Assembly: GCA_013002105.1 (NCBI GenBank) | Contig: JABDKS010000606.1 | Span: 1-8,924, forward strand | Length of the DNA stretch: 8,924 bases | Origin: Pirellulaceae bacterium | GTDB lineage: Bacteria > Planctomycetota > Planctomycetia > Pirellulales > Pirellulaceae | Direction: 5' to 3' | Shown here: piece after piece, positions 1-6,260 of the stretch | Position numbering within the stretch: the first letter of the stretch is position 1 | Layout of the letters: each line of letters starts with the position of its first letter | Notes under the pieces: generated by a model | What the model saw: only the letters and a program-made list of their open reading frames with translations | Databases searched by the model: none | What the model was told of the DNA's origin: nothing | Position numbers and translations under genes: made by a program

Positions 1-748
1 ATTCAAAAGTCACAAGTTGCTCGAACGTAGCGACGAGCAGACACGCGACTTGGAGTCGGGCCGGCGAGTGTTGCGTGAAGTGATGGAAGACTATCCTGAT
101 CCCAAGTACGCACCGCGAGTCGCGTATTTGCTCGGACAATTTGCTCAAGAGTTAGAGCAGTGGAACGAGGCGATCAAATCTTACGAGATGATCATACGAC
201 GATACCCAGATCACACCTTGGCGGCCGATGCTCGCTACAAACTGGCTCAGTCGTACGAGGAAGCCGGCGATTTTGACGCGGCCTTGGAAGCCTACGTGAC
301 ACTGGCGGCGACGCATCCCAAAAGTCCGCTGATTGCCAGCGTGATGATTCGCATTTCAGACTACTTTTACAAAAACGAAGACTTCGACATCGCCGCTCAG
401 GTCGGAGAGCGTTTTGGTGAACGATTCGAAGGTCACGAACATGGTGCGGAAATGGCATTCCGTGTGGGCCAGTGTTATTACAAAACAGAAGACTACAAAA
501 AGGCGGGCTTGTCGTTCGATCAATTCGCGAAGACGTTTCCTGATGACGAGTTGGGTCCTGACTCATTGTTTTGGTCGGGCGAAGCCTATCGGCTGGCGAG
601 AAACAATAGTGAAGCGTTTCGGAGATACAACCGCTGTCGGTGGGATTATCCCGAAAGCGAAGCAGCCAAGTACGCACGCGGTCGGTTGGCCTTGCCGGAG
701 ATGTTGCAACAATTCGAGGCCGAAGCACGAAGCGTGGATGATGAATAA
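1..748 (+). CDS. TPR-repeat protein, 5' end truncated by the window
   Basis: The frame is already open at base 2, so the true start lies upstream. The first possible start inside the window is a TTG at 17, but there is no reason to prefer it. About 248 residues are visible, made of tandem TPR-type helical pairs with the usual A/Y/G/P spacing. Examples, counted from the TTG, are LLGQFAQELEQWNEAIKSYE near 38-57, YKLAQSYEEAGDFDAALEAY near 74-93, RVGQCYYKTEDYKKAGLSF near 149-167, and WSGEAYRLARNNSEAFRRY near 186-204. Such repeats are protein-interaction scaffolds. The pattern of a repeat ending in 'YP' resembles the TPR domains of YbgF/CpoB and BamD-like envelope proteins, but assignment to either family is not supported. 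The stop overlaps the start of the ExbB-type gene, so the two are very probably co-translated and the protein likely serves the same machine. The N-terminus is missing, so signal peptide and location are unknown. Confidence 0.85.
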   Translation, partial: FKSHKLLERSDEQTRDLESGRRVLREVMEDYPDPKYAPRVAYLLGQFAQELEQWNEAIKSYEMIIRRYPDHTLAADARYKLAQSYEEAGDFDAALEAYVTLAATHPKSPLIASVMIRISDYFYKNEDFDIAAQVGERFGERFEGHEHGAEMAFRVGQCYYKTEDYKKAGLSFDQFAKTFPDDELGPDSLFWSGEAYRLARNNSEAFRRYNRCRWDYPESEAAKYARGRLALPEMLQQFEAEARSVDDE

Positions 749-1679
749 GTTGAAGACACAAACTGGGATATTCTTTGTCGCTCTGGGATGTCTGACCTGG
801 AGTCTTTCTGGCAGCGACTTGCCCGCACAGCAACCGGCGTCCACCGAAGCAGTCGCGGTATCAGCAGACGGCGATGCGGCCAGCGAAACCGATCGCAACG
901 AAGATAGCGAGGCGGAATTGGACACAGCGGCAGAACCCTCGCAAGGCGGTGCGCTGGGACCATTGAGTGATTTTTTTCGTACCCCGCCGCTAAGCTACAT
1001 GTTCCAAGGTGGGATCTTCATGTGGCCGATCCTGCTGATGGGGATAATCGGCGCGGGCGTGATCATCGAACGTTATCGCAGTTTGAAGATGTTGGAAGAT
1101 CATTCCGAGCAGCTTCGCAGCGACGTGCGTGATCTGCTTGATCGTGACGAAGCGATCGCGGCGTTCGAGATGTGTAATGATCAGGACGGTCCCGTTCCCG
1201 CCGTATTGGCAACCGGACTTAGAAAGTACGTCGTATTGCAACAGCTCGATTATGAACCGCCGCAGGTCGAAGAGCAGGTGGTCAAGGCGATGGACGATTA
1301 CAGCGTTCACATCGTTGCGGCGTTGGAGCGTCATCTGCCGATTCTGGCCACCATTTCCAGTGCCGCACCCATGCTTGGATTTCTGGGAACGGTGCAAGGA
1401 ATGATTGTCGCGTTCGATGATATTGTGCTGAAGATGGGCGAGACGAATATTGTTGAAGCTGCCGCATCCGGGATTAAGGTTTCGTTGATGACCACCTGCT
1501 TTGGTTTGATTATCGGGATCCCGGCATTTGTCGCGTACAACTATTTTACCAGTGTGATCAATCGATTCGTTTTGGATGTCGAAGAGTCGGCAACCGAGCT
1601 GGTCGAGGTCGTCACGTTGAATGCGGCGGTAAAGAACGCCGGTCTGAAACGCTCGGTCCAGCAGAAGGCGACTTCGTGA
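738..1679 (+). CDS. MotA/TolQ/ExbB-family proton channel protein with N-terminal signal peptide
   Basis: This is the channel subunit of a proton-driven inner-membrane motor. Residues 1 to about 30 look like a signal peptide (basic start, IFFVALGCLTWSL core, possible cleavage after LPA). Residues about 31-75 are an acidic, low-complexity segment. Three membrane helices follow near 92-111, 200-224 and 241-268. The family hallmark is APMLGFLGTVQGMIVAF at 210-226, with AAASGIKVSLMTTCFGLIIGIP at 241-262 forming the third helix. The long loop at 112-199 between helices 1 and 2 matches the cytoplasmic domain of ExbB. Known family members pair with ExbD/TolR, and two such genes follow directly. The frame stays open upstream to about 414, but the signal peptide fixes the start at ATG 738 or the adjacent ATG 741, giving 313 or 312 residues. 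That overlaps the preceding gene by 11 or 8 bases. The protein is longer than E. coli ExbB (about 244 residues), mainly through the signal peptide and acidic segment. Confidence 0.93.
   Translation: MMNKLKTQTGIFFVALGCLTWSLSGSDLPAQQPASTEAVAVSADGDAASETDRNEDSEAELDTAAEPSQGGALGPLSDFFRTPPLSYMFQGGIFMWPILLMGIIGAGVIIERYRSLKMLEDHSEQLRSDVRDLLDRDEAIAAFEMCNDQDGPVPAVLATGLRKYVVLQQLDYEPPQVEEQVVKAMDDYSVHIVAALERHLPILATISSAAPMLGFLGTVQGMIVAFDDIVLKMGETNIVEAAASGIKVSLMTTCFGLIIGIPAFVAYNYFTSVINRFVLDVEESATELVEVVTLNAAVKNAGLKRSVQQKATS
1663..1668 (+). promoter_or_regulatory. Ribosome binding site supporting the GTG start at 1676
   Basis: The purine run AGAAGG lies 7 bases before the GTG at 1676, inside the end of the ExbB-type gene. 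It is close to the AGGAGG consensus. Together with the GTGA stop/start overlap it supports the GTG as the true start of the first ExbD gene. Confidence 0.5.
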
Positions 1680-2107
1680 GACATCATCGATCCACCAAGC
1701 TGCTTGTCGAACCGCCGTCGAGCGCCACCGGCGACATCGCTTTTAACCTGATCGTATTCTTTTTGGTCTGCGCATCGATTCAACCCGATAGTGGTCGTCC
1801 GCAGGAGATCCCGCGGAGCGAAGAGAACCAGGAGCAAAAAGAAGAAGTAGAGAATGTGGAAATTGCACTCACGGGGAACCTGACAGCGGTCTCGATCAAT
1901 GGCGATACCGTCCGAACAAGCGAACTGCAGCCTCGGCTGATCAAGCTGTTGAAAGGCAAGCAACGCCCCGAAGATCGTGTCGTGATTGTGAAAAGTAAGA
2001 GCGATACACCCTACCATCACTGGATCGACGTTACCGCCGCCATCGAACGATCAGGCGGTTTGGTCACGATCGAGCGGGAAGAAGAGCAAACGATTCAGGT
2101 GCAATAG
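1676..2107 (+). CDS. ExbD/TolR-family protein, first copy
   Basis: This is a motor subunit that couples proton flow through the ExbB-type channel to an extracytoplasmic partner. It has 143 residues, typical of ExbD. A short basic cytoplasmic N-terminus (RHHRSTK) leads to one membrane helix near 18-35. The helix motif GDIAFNLIVFF carries Asp20, which aligns by position with the proton-carrying Asp of ExbD/TolR (Asp25 in E. coli ExbD). An E/Q/K-rich linker (about 40-58) follows, then the periplasmic domain: VEIALTGN, SINGDTV, an L-x-x-x-L helix, RVVIVKSKSDTPYHHWIDVTAAIERSG and LVTIE, in the usual ExbD order. Start choice: GTG 1676 shares GTGA with the upstream stop and has AGAAGG 7 bases before it. 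The gene is probably translationally coupled to the channel gene. Function is inferred from family membership. There is no peptidoglycan-binding OmpA-like domain, so it is not a MotB. Confidence 0.9.
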   Translation: MRHHRSTKLLVEPPSSATGDIAFNLIVFFLVCASIQPDSGRPQEIPRSEENQEQKEEVENVEIALTGNLTAVSINGDTVRTSELQPRLIKLLKGKQRPEDRVVIVKSKSDTPYHHWIDVTAAIERSGGLVTIEREEEQTIQVQ

Positions 2108-2123
2108 CACTTTATCGACTGGT

Positions 2124-2534
2124 ATGAAAATCAAACTCCGAACCGTCGCAGCGAATGTGCCCAGCATGGCAATGGGTGACATTGCGTTTAATCTGCTGAT
2201 TTTCTTCGTCATTCTGGCCCGGGCCACCGACGACAGCCACCTGCAGTGGGAACCCGCCGATTCGGCCGAAGTCACCCGTTCGGGGGCATCCAAGGTGAGT
2301 GTGGTGATCGATGTCCAGAACAAGACATACATCAACGGCAAGGAAGTGGGGATCGCACAGGTGTCGCCGATCATCGACGACCTGCTCGGGGATGCGCCGA
2401 TCGACGAGCGAACGGTGTTGCTGAAAGTGCATCGAGAGTCGACGTCGAACTACTATGAACCCGTTATCGAAGCAATCAGTGAAGCGGGTGGAAAACTGAT
2501 GCATGTGTTAGAAGAAAAGCGAGAAACACAATGA
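2124..2534 (+). CDS. ExbD/TolR-family protein, second copy
   Basis: This second motor subunit follows the first copy after a 16-base gap, the only gap in the operon. It has 136 residues. A short basic N-terminus (KIKLR) precedes one membrane helix near 17-33 with MGDIAFNLLIFF, where Asp19 sits at the expected proton-relay position. The periplasmic part has the ExbD pattern: SVVIDVQNKTYINGKEV (59-75), helix VSPIIDDLL, then RTVLLKVHRESTSNYYEPVIEAISEAGGKLMHV (96-128). It lacks the charged E/Q/K-rich linker of the first copy and differs strongly outside the membrane motif, so the two are old paralogues rather than a recent duplication. ATG 2124 is the first available start; no clear Shine-Dalgarno site precedes it. 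Two ExbD genes behind one ExbB suggest a heterodimeric ExbD core or two alternative outputs; this is inference. Confidence 0.9.
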   Translation: MKIKLRTVAANVPSMAMGDIAFNLLIFFVILARATDDSHLQWEPADSAEVTRSGASKVSVVIDVQNKTYINGKEVGIAQVSPIIDDLLGDAPIDERTVLLKVHRESTSNYYEPVIEAISEAGGKLMHVLEEKRETQ

Positions 2535-2977
2535 CAAACGCGAACGCACCTCAAGATGTCCGCGCGCTGGTCCAAGGTCTCCATACGCGCAGTCCGCACG
2601 AGGTGATGGGGGAGGCTGCCAGCAGTAGTTTGATTGGAAGTGTCGTGACGGCGGCGATAGCGCTCAGCGTCTTTTTATTCGTAAGCACCGCGATTGTCTT
2701 CTTTGCAGTCGGACCGCCCGCTGCGCGTTCCAAACCGGAGGCGGAACCAATTGCCGCGGTGCCAGCTGATAATGCAACCGCCGAGAATCTAGCAACCGTT
2801 GGTGAAACGACCGGATCGGTCGACAAAGCGGTCGAAGCAACGGCCAGGCAGGAAACGGAAAACAGCGAAGTCACGACGCCCGTCGACGCGATGGGGATCG
2901 GAGAGTCGAAAGATGCGGACGCGGCGCCCGATTCGTTGGAGAACCGCCTGGACGACATATTGAAGGGGCTTGAGTGA
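2531..2977 (+). CDS. Small single-pass membrane protein of the ExbB/ExbD operon, unrecognised
   Basis: I do not recognise a family. The 148-residue protein has a cytoplasmic-looking N-terminus (VRALVQGLHTRSPHEVMGEA, about 10-29), one strong hydrophobic segment near 33-60, and an extracytoplasmic tail of about 85 residues rich in A, E, T, V and D. The tail looks disordered except for a short charged amphipathic end (SLENRLDDILKGLE, 135-148). An N-in single helix with a long flexible tail is the layout of TonB and TolA anchors, but the tail has no proline-rich spacer and no folded C-terminal domain. Its start shares ATGA with the second ExbD stop, and its end shares GTGA with the DUF4159 gene, so it is made together with both. 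It may be an accessory, adaptor or assembly factor of the motor. Role unknown; existence as a gene is well supported by the overlaps on both sides. Confidence 0.82.
   Translation: MTNANAPQDVRALVQGLHTRSPHEVMGEAASSSLIGSVVTAAIALSVFLFVSTAIVFFAVGPPAARSKPEAEPIAAVPADNATAENLATVGETTGSVDKAVEATARQETENSEVTTPVDAMGIGESKDADAAPDSLENRLDDILKGLE
2962..2968 (+). promoter_or_regulatory. Ribosome binding site supporting the GTG start at 2974
   Basis: GAAGGGG lies 5 bases before the GTG at 2974, within the last codons of the upstream gene. It is one of the better Shine-Dalgarno-like sites in the window. With the GTGA overlap it decides the start of the DUF4159 membrane protein. Confidence 0.5.
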
Positions 2978-4458
2978 GTTTCTGGCACCGATTTCGTCAA
3001 TTCGAATCGCCGTTGCAGGTCACGATCGTGTACTTGTGCGCCTGGTTTGTGTTGTTGATGGACTTGCGTACCACACAGTGGTTGCCGACGTGGTTGCATG
3101 CCGGAGTGTCGGCGGCGGCGATCCCATTGCTGGTGTATTGGTATCGTCGATCCGAACAGTCACCGCTTTTCGGTGCTCCTGGTCAACCGTATTCCCGCTG
3201 GTTTGTCTTGACGATCGGCTACGTGTTGATGTGGCATCTGTGTCTGGTTGCGTTGGACCTGTTGGTGCTGGACAGCATTCGCGCGACGGTTGCTCGTTGG
3301 GGAACGCTTGCATTGTTTGCGATCGGGTTGATCTGGACGGTTTGGAGTGTTGAACGGGCGACCAAGTTCTATTCCGGTCGCGACGTCGCGACGGACGTAT
3401 GGAATCCACTGGATTTGCGTGCCAAGTTTTACGCCGTTGACTGGTGGCCACCCAACAAATGGTTCAGCCCCGGCCAATGGACTCACGGAAACCGTAGCCG
3501 AAAACTCGATCAATCGTTTTTGGCGCTGGTCAGTTACACCTTCGTTTTTTTAATGCTTGGTTTGCTTTTTGCGCAGCTCAGCGGCTGTCGCGAAATCTAT
3601 GAGATGCCTGCGGGGGGCGGCGAGCAGAAGCAGCTGGCGCAGGTCGTTAAAATCAAGAAAGTGATCCGAAAGAAGTATGTCGTTAACCCGCTTAGCGCAA
3701 TCAGTTTCGAGGTCCCTCCGATTGATGAAGTGCAATTGAAATTGGAGGAGATTACCGAGCATGCGTACACGGTTGGTTACGGCGAGGGCAAGGGAGCGGG
3801 ATTTAGCGAAGGTACCTTTCGGGGCAAAGTTCGTTTCATTCGGATCGAATATTCTGGTGGCGATTGGGATCAGGATTTTGGGGTGGGTGGCGATCTGAAT
3901 ATGCTGCTGGAGTATGGCATTCGGACACAGCATCAAGTCGGCGAGCGAACGGAGTCACGAACCATTTCGCAGTTGCGTAACTTTCCCAAAGGTAAAAGCC
4001 CGCCAATCGTCTATTTGACCGGACAGCAGAACATCTCGTTGTCCAGTTCCGAGGTGAAGACGTTGCGCGAGTATTTGATTGACAAACATGGAATGTTATT
4101 CGGTGACAACGGCGGCAGTCGGCATTTTCATAATCAGTTCGTAGCGATGATGAATCGGGTCGTTCCAGAGATCCAACCGGTTCCGATCCCGCTGGATGAT
4201 ACGATTCACCGGATTCCCTACCAGATTCCGTTTTTGCCCTACGTCGCACCCCACGGCGGAAAGGAAGCGTTGGGCTGGTACAAAGACGGTCGCTGGATTG
4301 CCTATTATCATCCCGGCGACATTGGCGATGCATGGTCCGATGGGCATGCCGGTGTCAAAGCGGACATCTGGGAGTCCTGTTACCAGCTGGGCACCAACGT
4401 GATTTTTTACGCACACGCCGATTACTCAAAATGGTTGGAAGCACAGAAGAAAGAATGA
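2974..4458 (+). CDS. Five-helix membrane protein with C-terminal DUF4159 domain
   Basis: The 494-residue protein has two halves. The first has hydrophobic helices near 13-30, 41-57, 76-99 and 108-125, followed by a Trp-rich, basic loop (about 126-180). A fifth helix near 181-201 leads into the second half. Charges (RFR start, RR after helix 2, basic loop after helix 4) predict N-in and the second half outside the cytoplasm. That half opens with a basic stretch (KIKKVIRKK, 226-234) and VPPIDEV, then a DUF4159-like region from about 284: VRFIRIEYSGGDWDQD, DLNMLLEYGIRT, PPIVYLTGQQNISLSSSEVKTLREYL in pieces from 343, MNRVVPE, GWYKDGRWIAYYHPGDIGDAW (434-454) and LGTNVIFYAHADY. DUF4159 is thought to resemble glutamine-amidotransferase-like folds; its function is unknown. 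LSGC at 202-205 directly after helix 5 resembles a lipobox. Start GTG 2974 overlaps the upstream stop by 4 bases. It is the likely extracytoplasmic output of the ExbB/ExbD motor, by context only. Confidence 0.87.
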   Translation: MSFWHRFRQFESPLQVTIVYLCAWFVLLMDLRTTQWLPTWLHAGVSAAAIPLLVYWYRRSEQSPLFGAPGQPYSRWFVLTIGYVLMWHLCLVALDLLVLDSIRATVARWGTLALFAIGLIWTVWSVERATKFYSGRDVATDVWNPLDLRAKFYAVDWWPPNKWFSPGQWTHGNRSRKLDQSFLALVSYTFVFLMLGLLFAQLSGCREIYEMPAGGGEQKQLAQVVKIKKVIRKKYVVNPLSAISFEVPPIDEVQLKLEEITEHAYTVGYGEGKGAGFSEGTFRGKVRFIRIEYSGGDWDQDFGVGGDLNMLLEYGIRTQHQVGERTESRTISQLRNFPKGKSPPIVYLTGQQNISLSSSEVKTLREYLIDKHGMLFGDNGGSRHFHNQFVAMMNRVVPEIQPVPIPLDDTIHRIPYQIPFLPYVAPHGGKEALGWYKDGRWIAYYHPGDIGDAWSDGHAGVKADIWESCYQLGTNVIFYAHADYSKWLEAQKKE

Positions 4459-6086
4459 ATTGCAAAACAAGTCTTTTGTCGCTCGGCATCGCTCTGATGA
4501 TCAGTTTCCTGAGCATCAGCAGTGCTCGGGCGCAGAAACATTCGATCGATGAAATGTCATTGGATCGCTGGGCCAAACTACGCGAGGTTGAACGACACCA
4601 GATGCAGGTGGCGGAAAAATATTACCGTGAATCCAATTGGAAAGTCGCTGCTGCGGAGTACGACAAATATCTTTCGCTGTACGAGACGAGCGATGCCGCT
4701 TCGTACGCGCTTTTGCGTTGGAGTATCTGCAATGTCCGAATGCGTAAACAGAACACGGCGATCGATGATGGGTTTCGCAGCGTGATCGATTACTGGCCCG
4801 ACTCCGAAGATGCAATCGCCGCGTCCTATTACATCGGCAAGACCTACAAAGACATTGGCCAGATCAGCAAGGCGAAGCCGGCCCTGAAGGAGGTCGCGGA
4901 CAAACATCCGTTGCTGAACGCAGGTGTTTTCGCCATGGTGGCATTGGCGGAGATCGCCGATGCCGAGAAGGACGACGAGGCGAAGGTCGAGATCTGGCGA
5001 ACCATGACTTTTAAAGCGTTGCGTTACCGGCACACCGCCAGGGTGTGCGCCCAGGCTGCCGAGCGACTTGCCGCGCATCAGTTCATGGCCGGGGAGTTTG
5101 ACGAAGCGGTGAGGGCCGTTGAAACTTTGCACCAACCCGATCAGGTCCCAGGCGAAGTTGCTCGACGCGGTATCGATGCAGTTCGTCGTCTGGCTGCCAG
5201 CAACGACACGCAAGGCAAGTCGCGAGCTTTGGCAACACAGTTGGTCGGTTATCTGCGTGAACAAGAACCAAGCGACACGAGTTCCGAAACGGACCAAGAG
5301 AAAGCCAAGCAGTTGGCCTTTTCGATTGCTGATGTCTATCGTGCTGCCAATGACGATGCAAACACGATCAAGACGTTTGCGTCGATTGAACGCCGGTTCG
5401 GGGCTGACGACGCCTTGCGTGGAAAGATGGCAGCGTGGTATCGGGCGAACAAGAAATACGATGAAGCAAGACAGCAGTACAAAAAGTTTGAAAATCGCCC
5501 TGCCGGTCTGGAGCAGATCGCGGCGATGTATCGTGAGGAGAAGAATCTTGAGTCAGCCATCACGACTTACAATCAACTGGTATCGGTTGATGCGGAGAAC
5601 AGCGCAAAGTGGCAGTCATCAGCGGCTTGGACGTATCGCGAATTTCGAAAGTATGAACAAGCGATTGCCATCTATCAGGAGCTACTGACAACAGATGTCG
5701 CCAATAGCGATAAGTGGTTGTGGGAGATCGCAAGTACGTATCGCGACGCATCGAAATGGAAAGAGGCGATCGGATTCTTTCGGCAATCCGATCGATTTCC
5801 ATCGAACTATCAGGAAATGGCTCGATGCCACCGTCGTTTGAAACAGTACGACGAAGCGATCATTTTGTACAACCAAATTGCCGGCGGCCACAAGTCGACG
5901 GCACCTTGGGCGTTACTGCAGATCGGGTACACCGAAGAAGAAGCGAACCGAAAAGAGAAAGCGATTTCGTCGTTCAAAAAGGTCTGCAAGCTGTTTCCCA
6001 AAGATCGTTACGCCAGTGTCGCTCACGCGCATTTGCAAAACAAATACAAACTTTCGGTCACTCTGGGCGGAGCCAAGGACGAATAG
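4455..6086 (+). CDS. Secreted TPR-repeat protein, last gene of the operon
   Basis: This 543-residue protein has a signal peptide (MNCKTSLLSLGIALMISF..., likely cleaved after SARA at about 26), so it should act in the periplasm or at the outer envelope. Most of the rest is TPR-like: repeats near 48-76, 83-115 and 121-151, a helical middle (155-300), then a regular C-terminal array near 323-345, 350-378, 386-415, 420-444, 451-475 and 483-515. Typical units are YDEARQQYKKF, LESAITTYNQL, YEQAIAIYQEL, WKEAIGFF, YDEAIILYNQI and KEKAISSFKKV. It probably holds partner proteins of the same machine. The frame is open upstream to 4332 inside the preceding gene, but the signal peptide and the ATGA overlap with the DUF4159 stop fix the start at 4455. 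The last residues (about 528-543) form no repeat. The specific partner is unknown. Confidence 0.9.
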   Translation: MNCKTSLLSLGIALMISFLSISSARAQKHSIDEMSLDRWAKLREVERHQMQVAEKYYRESNWKVAAAEYDKYLSLYETSDAASYALLRWSICNVRMRKQNTAIDDGFRSVIDYWPDSEDAIAASYYIGKTYKDIGQISKAKPALKEVADKHPLLNAGVFAMVALAEIADAEKDDEAKVEIWRTMTFKALRYRHTARVCAQAAERLAAHQFMAGEFDEAVRAVETLHQPDQVPGEVARRGIDAVRRLAASNDTQGKSRALATQLVGYLREQEPSDTSSETDQEKAKQLAFSIADVYRAANDDANTIKTFASIERRFGADDALRGKMAAWYRANKKYDEARQQYKKFENRPAGLEQIAAMYREEKNLESAITTYNQLVSVDAENSAKWQSSAAWTYREFRKYEQAIAIYQELLTTDVANSDKWLWEIASTYRDASKWKEAIGFFRQSDRFPSNYQEMARCHRRLKQYDEAIILYNQIAGGHKSTAPWALLQIGYTEEEANRKEKAISSFKKVCKLFPKDRYASVAHAHLQNKYKLSVTLGGAKDE

Positions 6087-6105
6087 CGGCAATTCGTGGA
6101 TTTTT

Positions 6106-6124
6106 CGCGCCCGATTCGGTCGCG
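6106..6124 (+). terminator. Possible intrinsic terminator of the seven-gene operon
   Basis: The 19-base stretch CGCGCCCGATTCGGTCGCG folds as a hairpin: four GC pairs, one C/T mismatch, three more pairs and a 3-base loop. It is followed by TTTGTTG, a short and imperfect U-tract. It begins 20 bases after the stop of the last TPR gene, where the operon would be expected to end. The poor U-tract keeps confidence moderate. The remainder of the 6087-6260 gap shows no clear promoter. Confidence 0.4.
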
Positions 6125-6260
6125 TTTGTTGCCTTGTATTTCGCGGGCATGCTCGGTTGCTTTGCCAGAGCAGGTTCTGGCCTTTGGCTTCCGCAAGTAC
6201 ACCGCGGCTATTCGCCAGCCAAGCTATTTCCACTTTTTTGCCATCCTTGTGAGACCATCT

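Noticed and set aside
414..737. Upstream extension of the ExbB reading frame
   Set aside because: It overlaps the TPR gene, and the signal peptide begins at 738/741, which makes that the natural start.
192..833. Long minus-strand open frame of 213 codons opposite the first TPR gene
   Set aside because: It has no recognisable domain, is rich in Arg/Ser/Pro as expected of antisense frames, and lies opposite a convincing TPR gene and the start of the ExbB gene.
738..2534. Flagellar stator (MotA/MotB) interpretation of the channel and ExbD genes
   Set aside because: The channel protein has three helices, not four, and neither ExbD-type protein has an OmpA-like peptidoglycan-binding domain.
4578..5297. 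Minus-strand open frame of 239 codons inside the last TPR gene
   Set aside because: It is fully antisense to a well-supported secreted TPR protein and shows no motif or start-site support.
738..6086. Classical TonB or Tol-Pal operon
   Set aside because: No TonB, TolA, TolB or Pal sequence is present, and the DUF4159 protein and second ExbD are not part of those systems.
4500..6086. DNA-level tandem repeats in the TPR gene
   Set aside because: The repeats are visible only at the protein level; the nucleotide sequences of the units have diverged, so this is an ordinary TPR array.
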